Source of the DNA: Pelobates cultripes | Lineage: Eukaryota; Chordata; Amphibia; Anura; Pelobatidae | Direction of reading: 5' to 3' | DNA: 64,000 nt | Assembly: GCA_933207985.1 (NCBI GenBank) | Contig: OW240915.1 | Coordinates: forward strand, 260,934,265-260,998,264 | Part shown: piece after piece, positions 10,640 to 21,695 of the stretch | Layout of the letters: each line of letters begins with the position of its first letter | Numbering within the stretch: the first letter of the stretch is position 1 | Program-made: the position numbers and the translations under genes | Notes under the pieces: model-generated | Seen by the model: the letters and a program-made list of their open reading frames with translations, nothing else | What the model was told of the DNA's origin: nothing | The model's database searches: none

Positions 10640-11400
10640 TCCAGGCCCATGCAATTAGTTTCCGTGCTGTTAAGGCTATATGTATTATAAAATAAAAACA
10701 AATAAAAAAGGCTGCGCACACAAATAAAAATAAAGTCCAATTTAAAAAGAAAGGAAAAGTCCAACTGTTTTGTCCTTACAAATGGTCTTTGCTGGTGACG
10801 TCTTCTACTTTGTAGTGGGTCCACTTATATGAAAGATAAAAAGAGAGAGGAGGACAACCAATGGTGCAGTACGTAGAGTTCTAATGTGGATGTGAAGAAA
10901 TAATAGTATAAAACTCACATTTATCAGAGCTAATATCCTAGCTCTGGTTTAAGGCGCATACAGCGGTTTGATCCCCGCTTATAGGATATAGATGAGTTCC
11001 TCTCTGTGATAGGTGTACAATTTCTCGAAATAAAAGAAACAGCCAATAGTGCTCACTGTATAGCAATATTGTTAAAATAATAAAAGAATGTACTTACAAA
11101 ACAAGAGCAGGCCAACTGCTCCGTAATGACAGCTTGGGTGGATTGATCCCCACCTAGGATTTCTTTAAGTGCAGGAAACTTCCAGGGATTTTCAAGGTTT
11201 TTATATAAAACCAATAAAGATAAAATAATTTAAAAAGCCAGGGTAAAAAAAAGTATTATGTGTCTACAAAAAAAAGATTGTTGGCACAAACATATGACCA
11301 AAAATACTTTAATATATTTACAAACACAATAGTTAAATTTCCATAACGCGTTTCGTCAAAGACTTTCTCAAATGGAATCATGTAATATATGTATTATAAG
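10640..11400 (-). repeat. Probable PLE terminal-repeat (pLTR) fragment with hammerhead-like core
   Basis: On the minus strand, 11341-11373 reads TTGAGAAAGTC, TTT, then GACGAAACGCGTT. A GTC/GAC stem separates a CTGANGA-like box from GAAAC, the arrangement of the hammerhead core in Penelope-like terminal repeats. The box is degenerate. The AATAAA-rich sequence downstream on that strand fits the rest of such a repeat, but its boundaries are uncertain. Confidence 0.45.
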
Positions 11401-11507
11401 TTTAAATTTGAGTTTAGATATAGTTGCAGAGAGATGCAGTAGAAGATATGTTTAAAGAAAGAGAGGGATCTCGCAACCCGTTAACTTCTTGACTGTGTTA
11501 TGCACGC

Positions 11508-13365
11508 CAGGGCAGGACTGAGAACTAAAAGCAGCCCTGGAAAAAATTATATACTTGCCCAATAATGCGTTGCGCCAGCATAGAGTACTGATATAGAAGT
11601 GGAATAGATAACTTAAAATTAAAACTATTACTCTAACAAAATAAAGCACTCATAGGGACTCACAATAAACAAAAGAGTGGCTTTATTACGTATATTTGCA
11701 TACAATCAATGTTTCAGTCCAACTAGCTTGACATATTAAGGAAAGTTTGGTAATGGGACTGAAATTGTGAATGTTTGCTGTTACACAGCTGTAAAAAAAT
11801 AAGTTATCTGTTTATTTTGAAGTCCTATAAGTGTACTCTTCACTTTGAATATGTTAATGTGCTGGAGTGTGCACCCAGCAACAAGACTGGGCCAATACGA
11901 GCTCATTACATATATGTTACATATTAATGAAATTTCTGTGTGTATAATGCATGTAGAAATGTATATTAATATATGTGTAAATATACAATATTTACACATA
12001 TATTAATATACATTTATATATGCATTATACACACATATATACATGCGTGTGTATTACTGTCAGGATCACATCATTTATGTCTATCTGTAGCTTGTGTTAG
12101 TAAGATTACTAGCAAAATGTATATATTGGAATGAAAATCTATTTAATAAGAGGTCTTTCTCTAACCTGTCAATTAGCTCTTCAGCATAAACTCCTGTGCT
12201 GAAGAACTGAGATACAGGGAGAGCAGGAGACACACGTGAAAATGCACTTCCCGCCCCCCACACACACAAAAAAATTCATCTTCTCTTGTGTTTTTCTTAA
12301 CCCCCTTTTGAATTTCTTGCCCTTTTTTTGTGTTTCTTATTACATCCTTTAATTTTTTTAATCTAGTTTAGTGTATCTTGTCTCCAATTATTCTCCTTTG
12401 TATCTCCTACAACACCCCTTGTGTGTCTCTTTGAACTCCCTTTGTGTATCTTTTACTTCATCCCAGCCTGTGTGTCTCTTTTTACCCTTCTCTAGCCCTC
12501 TGTATGTCTCTTTTCTCTCAGCCCCTTTTGTGTGTGTCTAGGCCTCGGCCCCTTTGTCTCTTTCTCCCCCCTACTCCTATGTCTCTCTCTTGCCCCCTGT
12601 CTTTTTCTCCCTCTATGTCTCTCTCATGCCCTCTGTCTCTTTCTCCCCACTCACTCTGTGTCTCTCTCTTACTCTCTGTCTTTTCTCCCCCCTCCCTCTG
12701 TGTCTCTCTCTTGCTCTCTGTCTCTTTCTCCCCACTCACCCTGTCTTACCCTCTGACTCTTTCTTCCCCTACCCTCTGTCTCTCTCTAGTCCCTTTCTCT
12801 CTTTCTCCCCTGTGTCTCTCTGTTGCCCCCTGTCTCTTTCTCCCTCTGTGTCTCTCTCTTGCCCCTCTGTCTCTTTATCCCCCTGTTTCTCTCTCTTTCC
12901 CTTCTGTCTCTTTCTCCCCCTGTGTCTCTCTCTTTCCCCTCTGTCCCTTTCTTTCACTTCACCACCCCGAGACTGACCTTGTCTGACAGCCTGTCCGATA
13001 CCACAGGAGGACTGAGGGAGGGGGCAGAGCTGACTATCATGCTCCCTCGCAGTCCCCACAATTCCCAGCACAACCACATCATAGAGTAATCACTCAGTCC
13101 TCCTGTGTTATGGGGCAGCTGCACGGCTGTCAGTATTGGCGAGTGTGCCGCCGGACGGGCTAGGTGGCCACCCGGGCTAGCGGCACCACCATGCATTACA
13201 GGAGTTGCGGCCACTGTCTGCTAGATGCTTATGGAACGCGGACTGGTCACCCGGCGGCATATTTATGTGGCCCATGGCCGCGGTTACTGAAAAATTAGAG
13301 CAGCCCCCAGTTGGCGCGGCCCAACGGGAAATTTCCCTGTATTCCAGTGGGACAATCCGGCCCTG
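11508..13365. mobile_element. hAT-type non-autonomous element carrying a pyrimidine minisatellite
   Basis: The left end CAGGGCAGGACTGAG and right end ...CAATCCGGCCCTG are partly inverted. They are flanked by a perfect 8-bp duplication ATGCACGC (11500-11507 and 13366-13373), diagnostic of hAT insertion. The 1858-bp interior has no transposase. It contains a PLE-like terminal fragment near 11640-11760 (minus strand, GAAACATTG at about 11709-11717), a pyrimidine minisatellite at 12470-12955 and a GC-rich stretch at 12960-13360. Confidence 0.8.
12470..12955. repeat. Pyrimidine-rich minisatellite
   Basis: Irregular repetition of words such as TGTCTCTCTCTTGCCCC and CTGTCTCTTTCTCCCC. Long open frames in several phases on both strands result only from the lack of stop codons in this low-complexity sequence; none is a gene. 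Confidence 0.9.
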
Positions 13366-13373
13366 ATGCACGC

Positions 13374-13864
13374 TTTTCCAGAAGGGTTGTACTGGTGACA
13401 TTTTATTAGAATAGACCCACTGGGTGATGACCCAAGTAAGGTAAACCATAATTAAAACCTCTTTATTGGAAAACTATTTGTAGGACCATTATCTGTGTGT
13501 CATGCATTTTTATCCTTCTACGAAACTGCAAAACACATGCCAAGGAGACTGATGGTCCTCGAGATACACAACTTACAGCACAAAACAAACAGGGAAGACA
13601 TGGCATGCTCTTTAAACATAATTATAGAGCTAATTAGGTACAGGAGGGAGCCATTCATAATGTATCTGAAGAGTCTTTTCATAGACATAGTTGTAGATCC
13701 ATTATTTTACATTGCACTTTACAGTTAGTAATGACCAATATGGTATGAAAGTTCAGGAAGTCTTGCAAAAGTCACACAACTGCCCTGAGAGAATAGTAAC
13801 ATTAGCATTGTAGCCTCTGTTTTTATATAGGGAATGGACATACAGATTTGAAAATTCATTGTTA
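13374..13864. other. Non-coding sequence, no gene seen
   Basis: No recognised feature. Confidence 0.3.
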
Positions 13865-13870
13865 TGCTTG

Positions 13871-14298
13871 CATACCTACCAACATTTAAATTGCGCAGAG
13901 AGGGATATTTTAATTTTAGTGTGTGGGAGGGTGTGGCCCTAGACAGGGCTTTTCTGAGAAATGTTATGTGAATTATTGATAAAAATTAATGTAATCCAAT
14001 TTAGAATGATAATGATGTATCTTATTTACACAGCTTGATCTCTAAACATATTTATTGTTGTTTAACCCCTTAAGGACCAAACTTCTGGAATAAAAGGGAA
14101 TCATGACATGTCACACATGTCATGTGTCCTTAAGGGGTTAAAGACACATTACTGTGAGTATTATTGCTGTGGAGTTAGCTCTGTTTTTCACTCAGATACC
14201 ATGGAGCTCCTAGAAGAGACATTAGGATGTTAGGATAGCAAAGAGGGACAGATAGAATAAGGACTGTCACTACTAAACAGGGACAGTTGGGAGGTATG
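13871..14298. mobile_element. Short element with CATACCTACCAAC ends, containing a nested MITE
   Basis: It begins CATACCTACCAACA and ends TGTTGGGAGGTATG-like (GTTGGGAGGTATG), a clear terminal inverted repeat. TGCTTG occurs on both sides (13865-13870, 14299-14304). It interrupts no gene and carries no ORF. The superfamily is not identified. A 78-bp piggyBac-like MITE sits inside. Confidence 0.6.
14063..14140. mobile_element. 78-bp piggyBac-like MITE
   Basis: TTAA-flanked palindrome-like unit starting TAACCCCTTAAGGACC and ending AAGGGGTTA. It is identical, reversed, to 23197-23274. The ends match the longer TTAA elements at 4512 and 44551, so it is probably a deletion derivative mobilised by the same transposase. 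Confidence 0.8.
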
Positions 14299-14304
14299 TG
14301 CTTG

Positions 14305-15578
14305 TGATATATTATTAATGTGTCATGCATGTACATAGAAAAACAAATGCATTGATCAGTACATTGGGTTTAAAAGAGTCAGAAAGTAGAAATAACCAGT
14401 AGTAGTACAAAGAAAGCCAATGTTCTTTTTCATCCTCTGTTTGTATATAATTGGCTAAAGGACTGCTTTAACATGCGCTTGCCCTCTTTGGCAATCATAG
14501 TTTCATAATTTGGCATGCCTCCCAACAGTGCCACTTTCTGCAAGGACTCAATTTCAGGGCCCTGACCCACTGTAATCCTTTGGTGTCTCACATCCAGGGA
14601 CAACAGGGAACTGTCCCCAAACAACACAGCAGGAGAGCATCATCAGACTCGCTAAGCAAAGGGCATTAGGACCATACCGTTAGCACTCCCTACATTGTCC
14701 TGTCAGTGTCCTGTCCTTGAGTGGGCAGGATTGCCCCTTTTTTGTGCAAACCTATCCATGAGGGAGTCAATGATTACTAAAGTCACATTACTGATGATGC
14801 CCCCTCAGGGCACCCCCCTCCCCCCCATCCTGATTGCGTATTTCCAATGTTGGGAGCTATGATTTTGTTTTGTTTATTGGCTATTAATTTCAGTGAATTT
14901 CCAAGGGAACTGATTATTTTAGGTCAAATAGCCAATCTAGCTAAATGGGAATTTTTATATCCCAGTGTGTTTCTTTTTGCCTAAAATGTGCAACTCTTTT
15001 ATCAATGCAGCATAATTCCATGTTTATTGAATGAACTAATTTTCCAGCTTTACATAATCCTGCCTGTGAGTCTTTAAATGTTTGATGCATTCCTTTTTCG
15101 GTATTTACAAAACTCCCTAGTCCCTTCTGGCCCTAGTCATTTGGATGACTGCTTTGTTATTAGTATTTCACTCCTTACACTATGATTAAACCTCATTGAT
15201 TGTAATCTGTTGCTTTTGAATGTGTTTCCCAAAGGCATATATTTCAAGGCATATTTCTCCAACATATTGTCTGCTTTTCTGTAACGCTTTATTTCCATTT
15301 AAGATTTTATCTCATTTTATCTGCCGCAGAGAAGCTTTTAGTAGATTAGAATTAGCCTTTTATAAAATGTAAATGGTTGGTCCCATTATAAGCTGTTTTT
15401 ATATGCAATATTGAAAAAATATGAGAAAAAATATTACTATTGCCTATATATTTCTTTATTTGTATAGTTTGCATAATCTTTACATTATTTTATGTGGTCT
15501 AATTGCCAGTTGATTATCACAATATTTGATATACAAATAAGACAATTTTAACCCATTATGTTTGATGTCTCCACTGAT
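14305..15578. other. Non-coding sequence, no gene seen
   Basis: A CATGCCTCCCAACAG block near 14512 resembles the end of the element at 13871-14298, inverted. Otherwise no feature is recognised. Confidence 0.3.
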
Positions 15579-15956
15579 TTAAAGGAAACCTATAGTCGCA
15601 AAAACAATAGTTTTTTTCCCAGGACTTTTTTCTATCACTGTGTCCACTATCAAACCCCTTTGTCGATAACAATTAAAGTTTTATTGTGCTCACCTCATTT
15701 CCAAGTGAGTTAATCTCATAAGAGCAGACATTAGATTACTAGGATAGGACCTGCCATAAATGGGGTACATTGTATACTGTTGTGGCAGGCATATGCAATG
15801 TATAACATATACTGTAACTAAACCCCCATTATAAACATATATTATATAAATCTGCACTCCAAGGTCAGCTTTAAGTAATATTTTGTCTGCTGCTTAATCA
15901 GGCATATTAAAATAAACTAAAAATTCAAATATGATAGCACACTAGGTTTCCTTTAA
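15579..15956. mobile_element. Kolobok/T2-type MITE
   Basis: The ends TTAAAGGAAACCTATAGT and ACTAGGTTTCCTTTAA form terminal inverted repeats bounded by TTAA. This is the signature of T2 MITEs, abundant in frog genomes and mobilised by Kolobok transposases. There is no ORF. Confidence 0.8.
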
Positions 15957-16466
15957 AAAAAACAAAAAACTTTTATTAGGTGATTTTTTTTCAGATTTAC
16001 GTAAAATCTTTTATCTAAAGAAAACTTAGAATGCTATATAGCTATATCACAATGTAGCACACCTTGGTAACTAGCCATCAACATTAAAAACTCAGTAAAA
16101 CATATTTTATAGTTTTAATACCATATCAATATAGTAAGTACCTCAATTTTATGTTTACATAATATAATTTGATTTGCTAAACTCTCTTGAGTTGTAAACT
16201 AACTAGATGCATCACTTGCATTTTGTTTTTTGTTTTTCGCAAATGAAAACGAAAGATACTTTCATGTGTATTATCCTTTAACAAGAAGTAAGGATATTTT
16301 TATTAGAAGCCTAATTACCATTTTGGTTTACGAGACTACAACTGCAAAGTAAAAAAATAACGGTAGTCGGAATTACATAGTAATGAACGATGGAAGAGTA
16401 TAATAAAATGAACAGTCACACACTTCTAAGCATTATGTTCCGATTCTTTATCAATTAGACTGCAAG

Positions 16467-16657
16467 ATTTCAATTGGAATGTGTTGACATTGGTGCTATG
16501 CAAGAGATGTTTGTGGGAAGAGAAAACCAAACAAATTTACAGATGGAGAAAGCTGTAGTTGAAGAAGGAAATTTTATTACAAAAAAATACATCTTTGCCG
16601 TCCAACAGTGGAGAAAAGAAAAGCACAAAAACATGTCCATGACTCTACCAGTGACAG
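16467..16657 (+). CDS. PLAT-domain gene, exon A (partial gene)
   Basis: First recognisable exon of a multi-PLAT (LOXHD1-like) gene. The acceptor is TGCAAG at 16461-16466 and the donor CAG|GTCAGT at 16658. It enters with one base completing a codon and leaves after the first base of a codon. It encodes the second half of a PLAT beta-sandwich: FQLECVDIGAMQEMFVGREN matches the conserved segment with an acidic/Gly turn followed by an aromatic and an R.G strand, and a Trp-containing KKYIFAVQQW strand follows. PLAT domains bind lipids or membrane proteins. The exon for the first half of this domain was not found upstream. TTG at 16474 is not a real start; translation enters from an upstream exon. 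Confidence 0.72.
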
Positions 16658-17631
16658 GTCAGTATACTTTATAAATAAATACATGTGTTAAAAATAAAGT
16701 TTTCGAGATTGCTTTATAAATCTGTTATGTTTTATTTCCCCTTGCCTTTCCACTTGTAAATAACAAACTCTCTACTAAGGCTGTAAAATGGTAATTCTTA
16801 AAAAACAAGGTTTACTGATCCTTTTTTATCGTTCTAACCTTGCTTCTTTTTATTATGTTTTTATGCATACAACAGAAATGTCTAATAATACTGATCAGCA
16901 TCTGGGTGTTCATTCATTTAAACTCCATTATGGCACAATCACAAATTAATAAATGCATTGCCTTTTTGTAAAATGTAATATTATGTTAAGTAGAGATTTT
17001 GCTTAGTGTTACTCTCTAGTTATTGTTGATTAGTGCCAAAGATTCTTTCATTTTCATGTAGATTGAGAATTGTTTATTTATTGTGAAATTATATTGTTTA
17101 ATAAAACGTAAAGGGAATTGCCTCCTAAAGAAAGAAAAATCTACAAATTATGTTGAGTGTCTTACCTTAAATGGCAAGAATTCATCACTTGCTGAACTCC
17201 TTCAAAATGTATGATGTACCTTCATGGGGCACAATTCAATGTAGAATAACTAATATTGTCAACTGAGAGTCATGGTGCATTCCTGTGTACACCATAATAA
17301 TCACTGTATGAATTAGGATCCATACAGCTCCAGGGCAGTTATATTCCACCTCGGTACTAGTATGTCCACATTGACCCGAATGGTATGAGGATACCATAAG
17401 CCTATCTGCTTCCTGACGCAGACAGTGTTGGCGAATAATACAGTATGTAGCCATGATATGTACTTTTAGTATTTCACTAATTTTCAACTACATCCTGGAG
17501 TTTACTATTATTACTAGAGAATGTTATTACTATTAGCATTATTATCAGACTTGAAAAGGCTGAGTTGACCTTGACATGAATTGGAGTCAAATGCAGCTGG
17601 AACCATGTTCACTAGGCTATCTCACCAGCAT

Positions 17632-18417
17632 AAAAAATAGAACAAAAAAGCGTAATATAAAATTAAATCGTCTGTATGACACCAAATATTAAAAGTCCAA
17701 AGGTAAAAATTTTTTAGCTGCCAGACATAAAAGGTTATTCTGCAAACCTATGTGATAGAATGTCCAAAAGTAGATAAATGTCAGCGCTGTGTAATAGCCC
17801 CAAATAAGTGTTTGTGGGGAAGCTGGGTATTGAGATAAATGTGTATGATTTCCACCTCCACAGCGGTGGTTTAGGAAATTAGAAGTATTCTGTGTAAACT
17901 TTGTATCCAGCAGCAGTGATCACAGTAACATATCTACAAAGATACAAACCAAGCAAAGAAAGTGCAACACAGTTTATTAATATCATGTAAAAATGAAACT
18001 CCAAATCCTTTAAAAAAAACTCCTACACAGTAAAAAAGATGGTGTTTCAATCCTACTTTCCATCTAAGGATCCAAACAGAGTCCAGAATATGTAGCAGAT
18101 AAGCAGTGTGCTGAAAATATTACCACTCCGTTGGTGCAGTAGAAATCCAGAAAATGTCCAAGGATCTAGCCGAACTGCTGCAAGTTCAAATGGAGGGATG
18201 ACAAAGCACTTAACTGCCAAAGGTGTCTGCCTAGAAAGATAAGATATGTGATTGTGACCACTGCTGCTGGATACAAAGTTTACACAGAATGCTCCTAATT
18301 TCCTAAACCACCGCTGTGGAGGTGGAAATCATACACATTTATCTCAATACCCAGCTTCCCCACAAACACCTATTTGGGGCTATTGCACAGCGCTGACATT
18401 TATCTACTTTTGGACAT
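17632..18417. mobile_element. Palindromic PLE-like unit with 14-bp target duplication
   Basis: Two inverted arms (about 17757-17932 and 18240-18416, near-identical over about 175 bp) surround a 300-bp centre. The whole is flanked by a perfect 14-bp duplication TATCTCACCAGCAT (17618-17631 and 18418-18431). Long, irregular target duplications and inverted terminal repeats are features of Penelope-like insertions, as also seen at 54116-61796. There is no ORF, so it would be a non-autonomous or internally deleted form. The PLE link is an inference from structure. Confidence 0.6.
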
Positions 18418-18637
18418 TATCTCACCAGCATGCACTGTTGCCCCCACTGTGTACAAAACTTTAACAAACGTGAATTTATTTTCCTACATCACTGTATTGC
18501 GCAATATTCAAAGAGATCAGCAGTTTGTTTGTTTTTTGTAATACTAGTGGCTATGTGTTTTTTTTTATTTTTTTTAGGTTCACTATATTTAAAGATGAGT
18601 AGTACTTCATGGGAAATTATATGTAATTGCTAGGTTA

Positions 18638-19285
18638 AAAATGGCCAAAATGAGCGCGCTTTAACTGATGACAAAATAGATCTATGAATAACAAAAAAAC
18701 TAAATATAGTGCAGACAATCTGAATTGTGTAATACACAGTAGGGGGTAATGGGGAGAACTCACATGGACCAGAGCCCTATCACTCCTGGCTCTGGGTTTG
18801 AAAGGCTCCACTGAGAGGGAAGTATTTCAAACTGTGCTGACAGGACACACTGTCCTGAGTGGTGCAAGCCATTTTACTCTGTTCATACATGCTTTTATGT
18901 GGGTAGTTTTTGCTGGCATCCCACCCACCAATTGCAAAGTAAGAGTTTTTAACCTTTTTTTTTACAATAAATTGAGAAAAATACTATTCAATTAGGAGGG
19001 TTTGCCTCTCTCTGTGCTCTCCTGTATTGCATAGAACCACCTGCTAACTGGGAACATATCATCCAGATCCTGTCAGCACAGTGTGGGATACTTCCCTCTC
19101 CAGTGGAGCTTTTCAAACCCAAAGCCAGGAGTGATAGGGCTCTGGTCCATGTGAGTTCTCCCCATTACCCCCTACGGTGTATTACACAATTCAGATTGTC
19201 TGCACTATATTTAGTTTTTTGTTATTTAAAGATCTATTTTGTCATCCTTTCAAGCGCGCTCATTTTGGTCATTTTAATCTTGCTT
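18638..19285. repeat. Large inverted repeat (foldback element)
   Basis: The arms, about 18640-18862 and 19062-19283, match when one is inverted, including AATGAGCGCGCTT and the block around CATGGACCAGAGCCCTATC, with scattered substitutions and small indels. The arms are about 220 bp and the spacer about 200 bp. No target duplication was found. It could be another PLE-type terminal-repeat pair or a foldback DNA transposon. Confidence 0.7.
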
Positions 19286-19914
19286 GTGTATACATTTTGT
19301 GTCACTGTGGTATAGTGCAACTAAACTGAGTGCCTCATCACCTCTATAGTGCTAATACACTTTTGGTTCCAATTGCTGGGTTAAACTTAAAATAAAATAA
19401 AAAATAAAATAGCTTAAACAAAATAAAACAGAAAATAGTTTGTTAATGATGATATCTTAAATCAAACAGAAAGTAAGAAGGTAAGTTAGATCTGTTAATT
19501 AACTAATTAGTTATGTATTTAGGTGGATGTTTGGTGACTTGTTTTACAGTTAGTGAGGATTCATTTGTTTATAAAATGAATGGGTGAAAATGTTTGAGAT
19601 TTTCTATTTAAAATTCCTTGCTATGTGCACTTTTTAGTAACAGATATTTCACAGGGTTATTTTTAATTGGTGGCCAGATAAATAAATATGGGTTTGGTAA
19701 AGTTTGGAAACTGAATTCTTTATCTCAGTCCTGAGCCTTTAACTTCCTAAAGGACATGAAGTTTGGAATTTGGGAGATAAAGCTGATTACAAATTGAAAT
19801 ATTTTGCTACACTGACAAACACTACATTAAATAAAAAGCCAATGCAATGTGTACATACAAAAAATGCAGTGCGAGATGGATATTAATTTTAGAATGCAAA
19901 TAATGAAGGAAAAG

Positions 19915-20130
19915 GAGTCCTGCACATCCAGTATCAGTGTACACACCCAGGTGCTACCACAGTTTATTGGAGGACAAAGTACAAACAGCAAACGTTTCTG
20001 GCAAGAGCCCTTTCTCAAAGGACATTAGCATTGAGAAAGAGCTCTTGCCCGAAACGTTTGCTGTTTGTACGTTGTCCTCCAATAAACTGTGGTAGCACCT
20101 GGGTGTGCACACTTATCCTGGATGCGCAGG
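19915..20130. repeat. Head-to-head palindrome with two hammerhead-like cores
   Basis: Arms at about 19920-20018 and 20030-20127 mirror each other. Each arm, read outward, has TTGAGAAAG, a GGGC/GCCC-like stem with loop TCTT, then GAAACG, followed by a CCAATAAACTGTGG segment with a polyadenylation-like AATAAA. This is the arrangement of PLE terminal repeats. The conserved CTGANGA box is changed to TTGAGAA in both arms, so catalytic activity is doubtful. Confidence 0.5.
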
Positions 20131-20515
20131 ACTCCTTTTTCTTCATTGTTTGCCAAATTACCCTGCTGGGACTACAGTGTGGAGCCTCTGCAGCGCAGGT
20201 TTAATCTCTTTTGTCAGATTGTGATTGTGTAGGCATATTGTTTGCCTCACCCTATACAAAGTTTTAGAATGCATGATACATACTTGGATTCATCTAAATC
20301 AGGTGAAATATCTTTTATTTCTAAAAATTGTTTAGTTTGTGGAAGGGGATATACTATAAACTGGTGGGCTTCTAAATATTGCTTGATGGAGTATCCATTG
20401 TTGTCACCAACTTGTTTTTTTTGTAGAGATTTGCAGGGTTGTTCTGTCTATTTTCAATCTGTGATCACAGGCTTTTTGGGAGCTCATTACACCCCTGTTT
20501 CCCCAGAACTGCCAC

Positions 20516-21695
20516 CAGCGGTGTATTTACAACGAGTCTGACAAGGCATTTGCCTTGGGCGGCACTTTAAAAAAAAAACTGCCCCCAATCGCCCTGGCAA
20601 ATGCTCCCTGGGCAGCGAGGGAGCACTGTCCCCTGAGCTCTTCCCTGCTTAGATCCGTCGCACACGCTGCAGTGATGCCGGAGCCGGAATATGAAGTCAC
20701 TCTGGCATCACTGAGAGGAGAGCGAGGGAGCTGAGCAGGAGGATCAGAGCTCCCTCGCTGCCCACCTCCACCGCTCACCTGTCTGCCAGACCTCCCGACC
20801 ACCCGCCTGCCAAGCTTCAGCCAACCCCACTGGGCCAGAGGGAAAAATCCACTCCAGCATTCCCAAAGGTAGGAGGCTGGGTGGATTGAAACTTGTTATT
20901 TTTTTGTGAGTGTGTTAGTGTGTGCCTGTTGGTGAGTGTTAGTGTGTGTCTGTTAGTGAGTGTGTGTGTGTGTGTGTGTGTGTGTCTGTTAGTAAGTGTT
21001 AATGTGTCTGTTAGTGAGTGTTAGTGTGTGTGTTAGTGAGTGTTAGTGTGTGTCTGTTGGTGAGTGTTAGTGTGTGTCTTTTGGTGAGTTTTAGTGTGTC
21101 TTTTAGTGAGTGCTTGTGTGTCTGTCTGTTGGTGAGTGTCAGTGTGTGTCTGTTGGTGTGTGTCTCTTAGTGAGTGTTAGTGTGTCTGTTAGTGAGTGTG
21201 TGTGACTTTTAGTGTGTCTGTTTGTTAGTGAGTGTGTCTGTTAGTGAGTGTTAGTGTGTGCCTGTTAGTGAGTGTTAGTGTGTGTCTGTTAGTGAGTGTG
21301 TATGTGTTAGTGAGTGTGTGTCTGTCACTGAGAGTGCATATGTGTTTGTCACTGAGAGTGTATATGTGTTTGTCAGTGAGTGTGTTTGTGTCTGTCGGTG
21401 AATGCGTATCTGTCAGTTAGTGTATATGTGTGTCTGTCGGGGAATGTGAGTATTTGTGTGCGTACTGTGAGTGTAACTGTGAATGAGTGAGTATGTATGT
21501 CTGTGCATGTGTATGTTTCAGTGAAAGTGTGTGTTGGCTGAACAATATGTGGGACAATGACTGTGTTTCTGTGAGTGTATGTCAGTGCATGCATCAGTGA
21601 GGGCATGTGTCTGTCAGGAAGATACATTTGGAAAGGGGGAGGTGGGCCTAAGTTTTGTCATGCCTAGGGCAGCACAAAACCAGAATACACCACTG
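20516..21695. mobile_element. hAT-type non-autonomous element with GT minisatellite
   Basis: Left end CAGCGGTGTATTTACAACG and right end, inverted, CAGTGGTGTATTCTGGTTTT are flanked by a perfect 8-bp duplication ACTGCCAC (20508-20515, 21696-21703). The interior has a GC-rich half followed by a long GT-rich minisatellite. There is no transposase. The minus-strand frame at 20527-20802 is the GC-rich half read through and is not a gene. Confidence 0.85.
20915..21640. repeat. GT-rich minisatellite (TGTTAGTGAGTGT-type units)
   Basis: Variable units built on GTGTTAGTGAG/TGTGTGTCTGTTAG repeat for about 700 bp and decay toward the 3' end. It lies wholly inside the hAT element. Open frames here are low-complexity artefacts. 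Confidence 0.9.

Noticed and set aside
10950..10990. GGTTTGATCCCCGC looking like a tRNA T-arm
   Set aside because: No acceptor, anticodon arm or A-box upstream; chance resemblance.
12444..12986. Open frames of up to 180 residues on both strands
   Set aside because: They lie in a pyrimidine minisatellite; Ser/Leu/Pro or Glu/Arg/Lys-rich products in every phase are artefacts.
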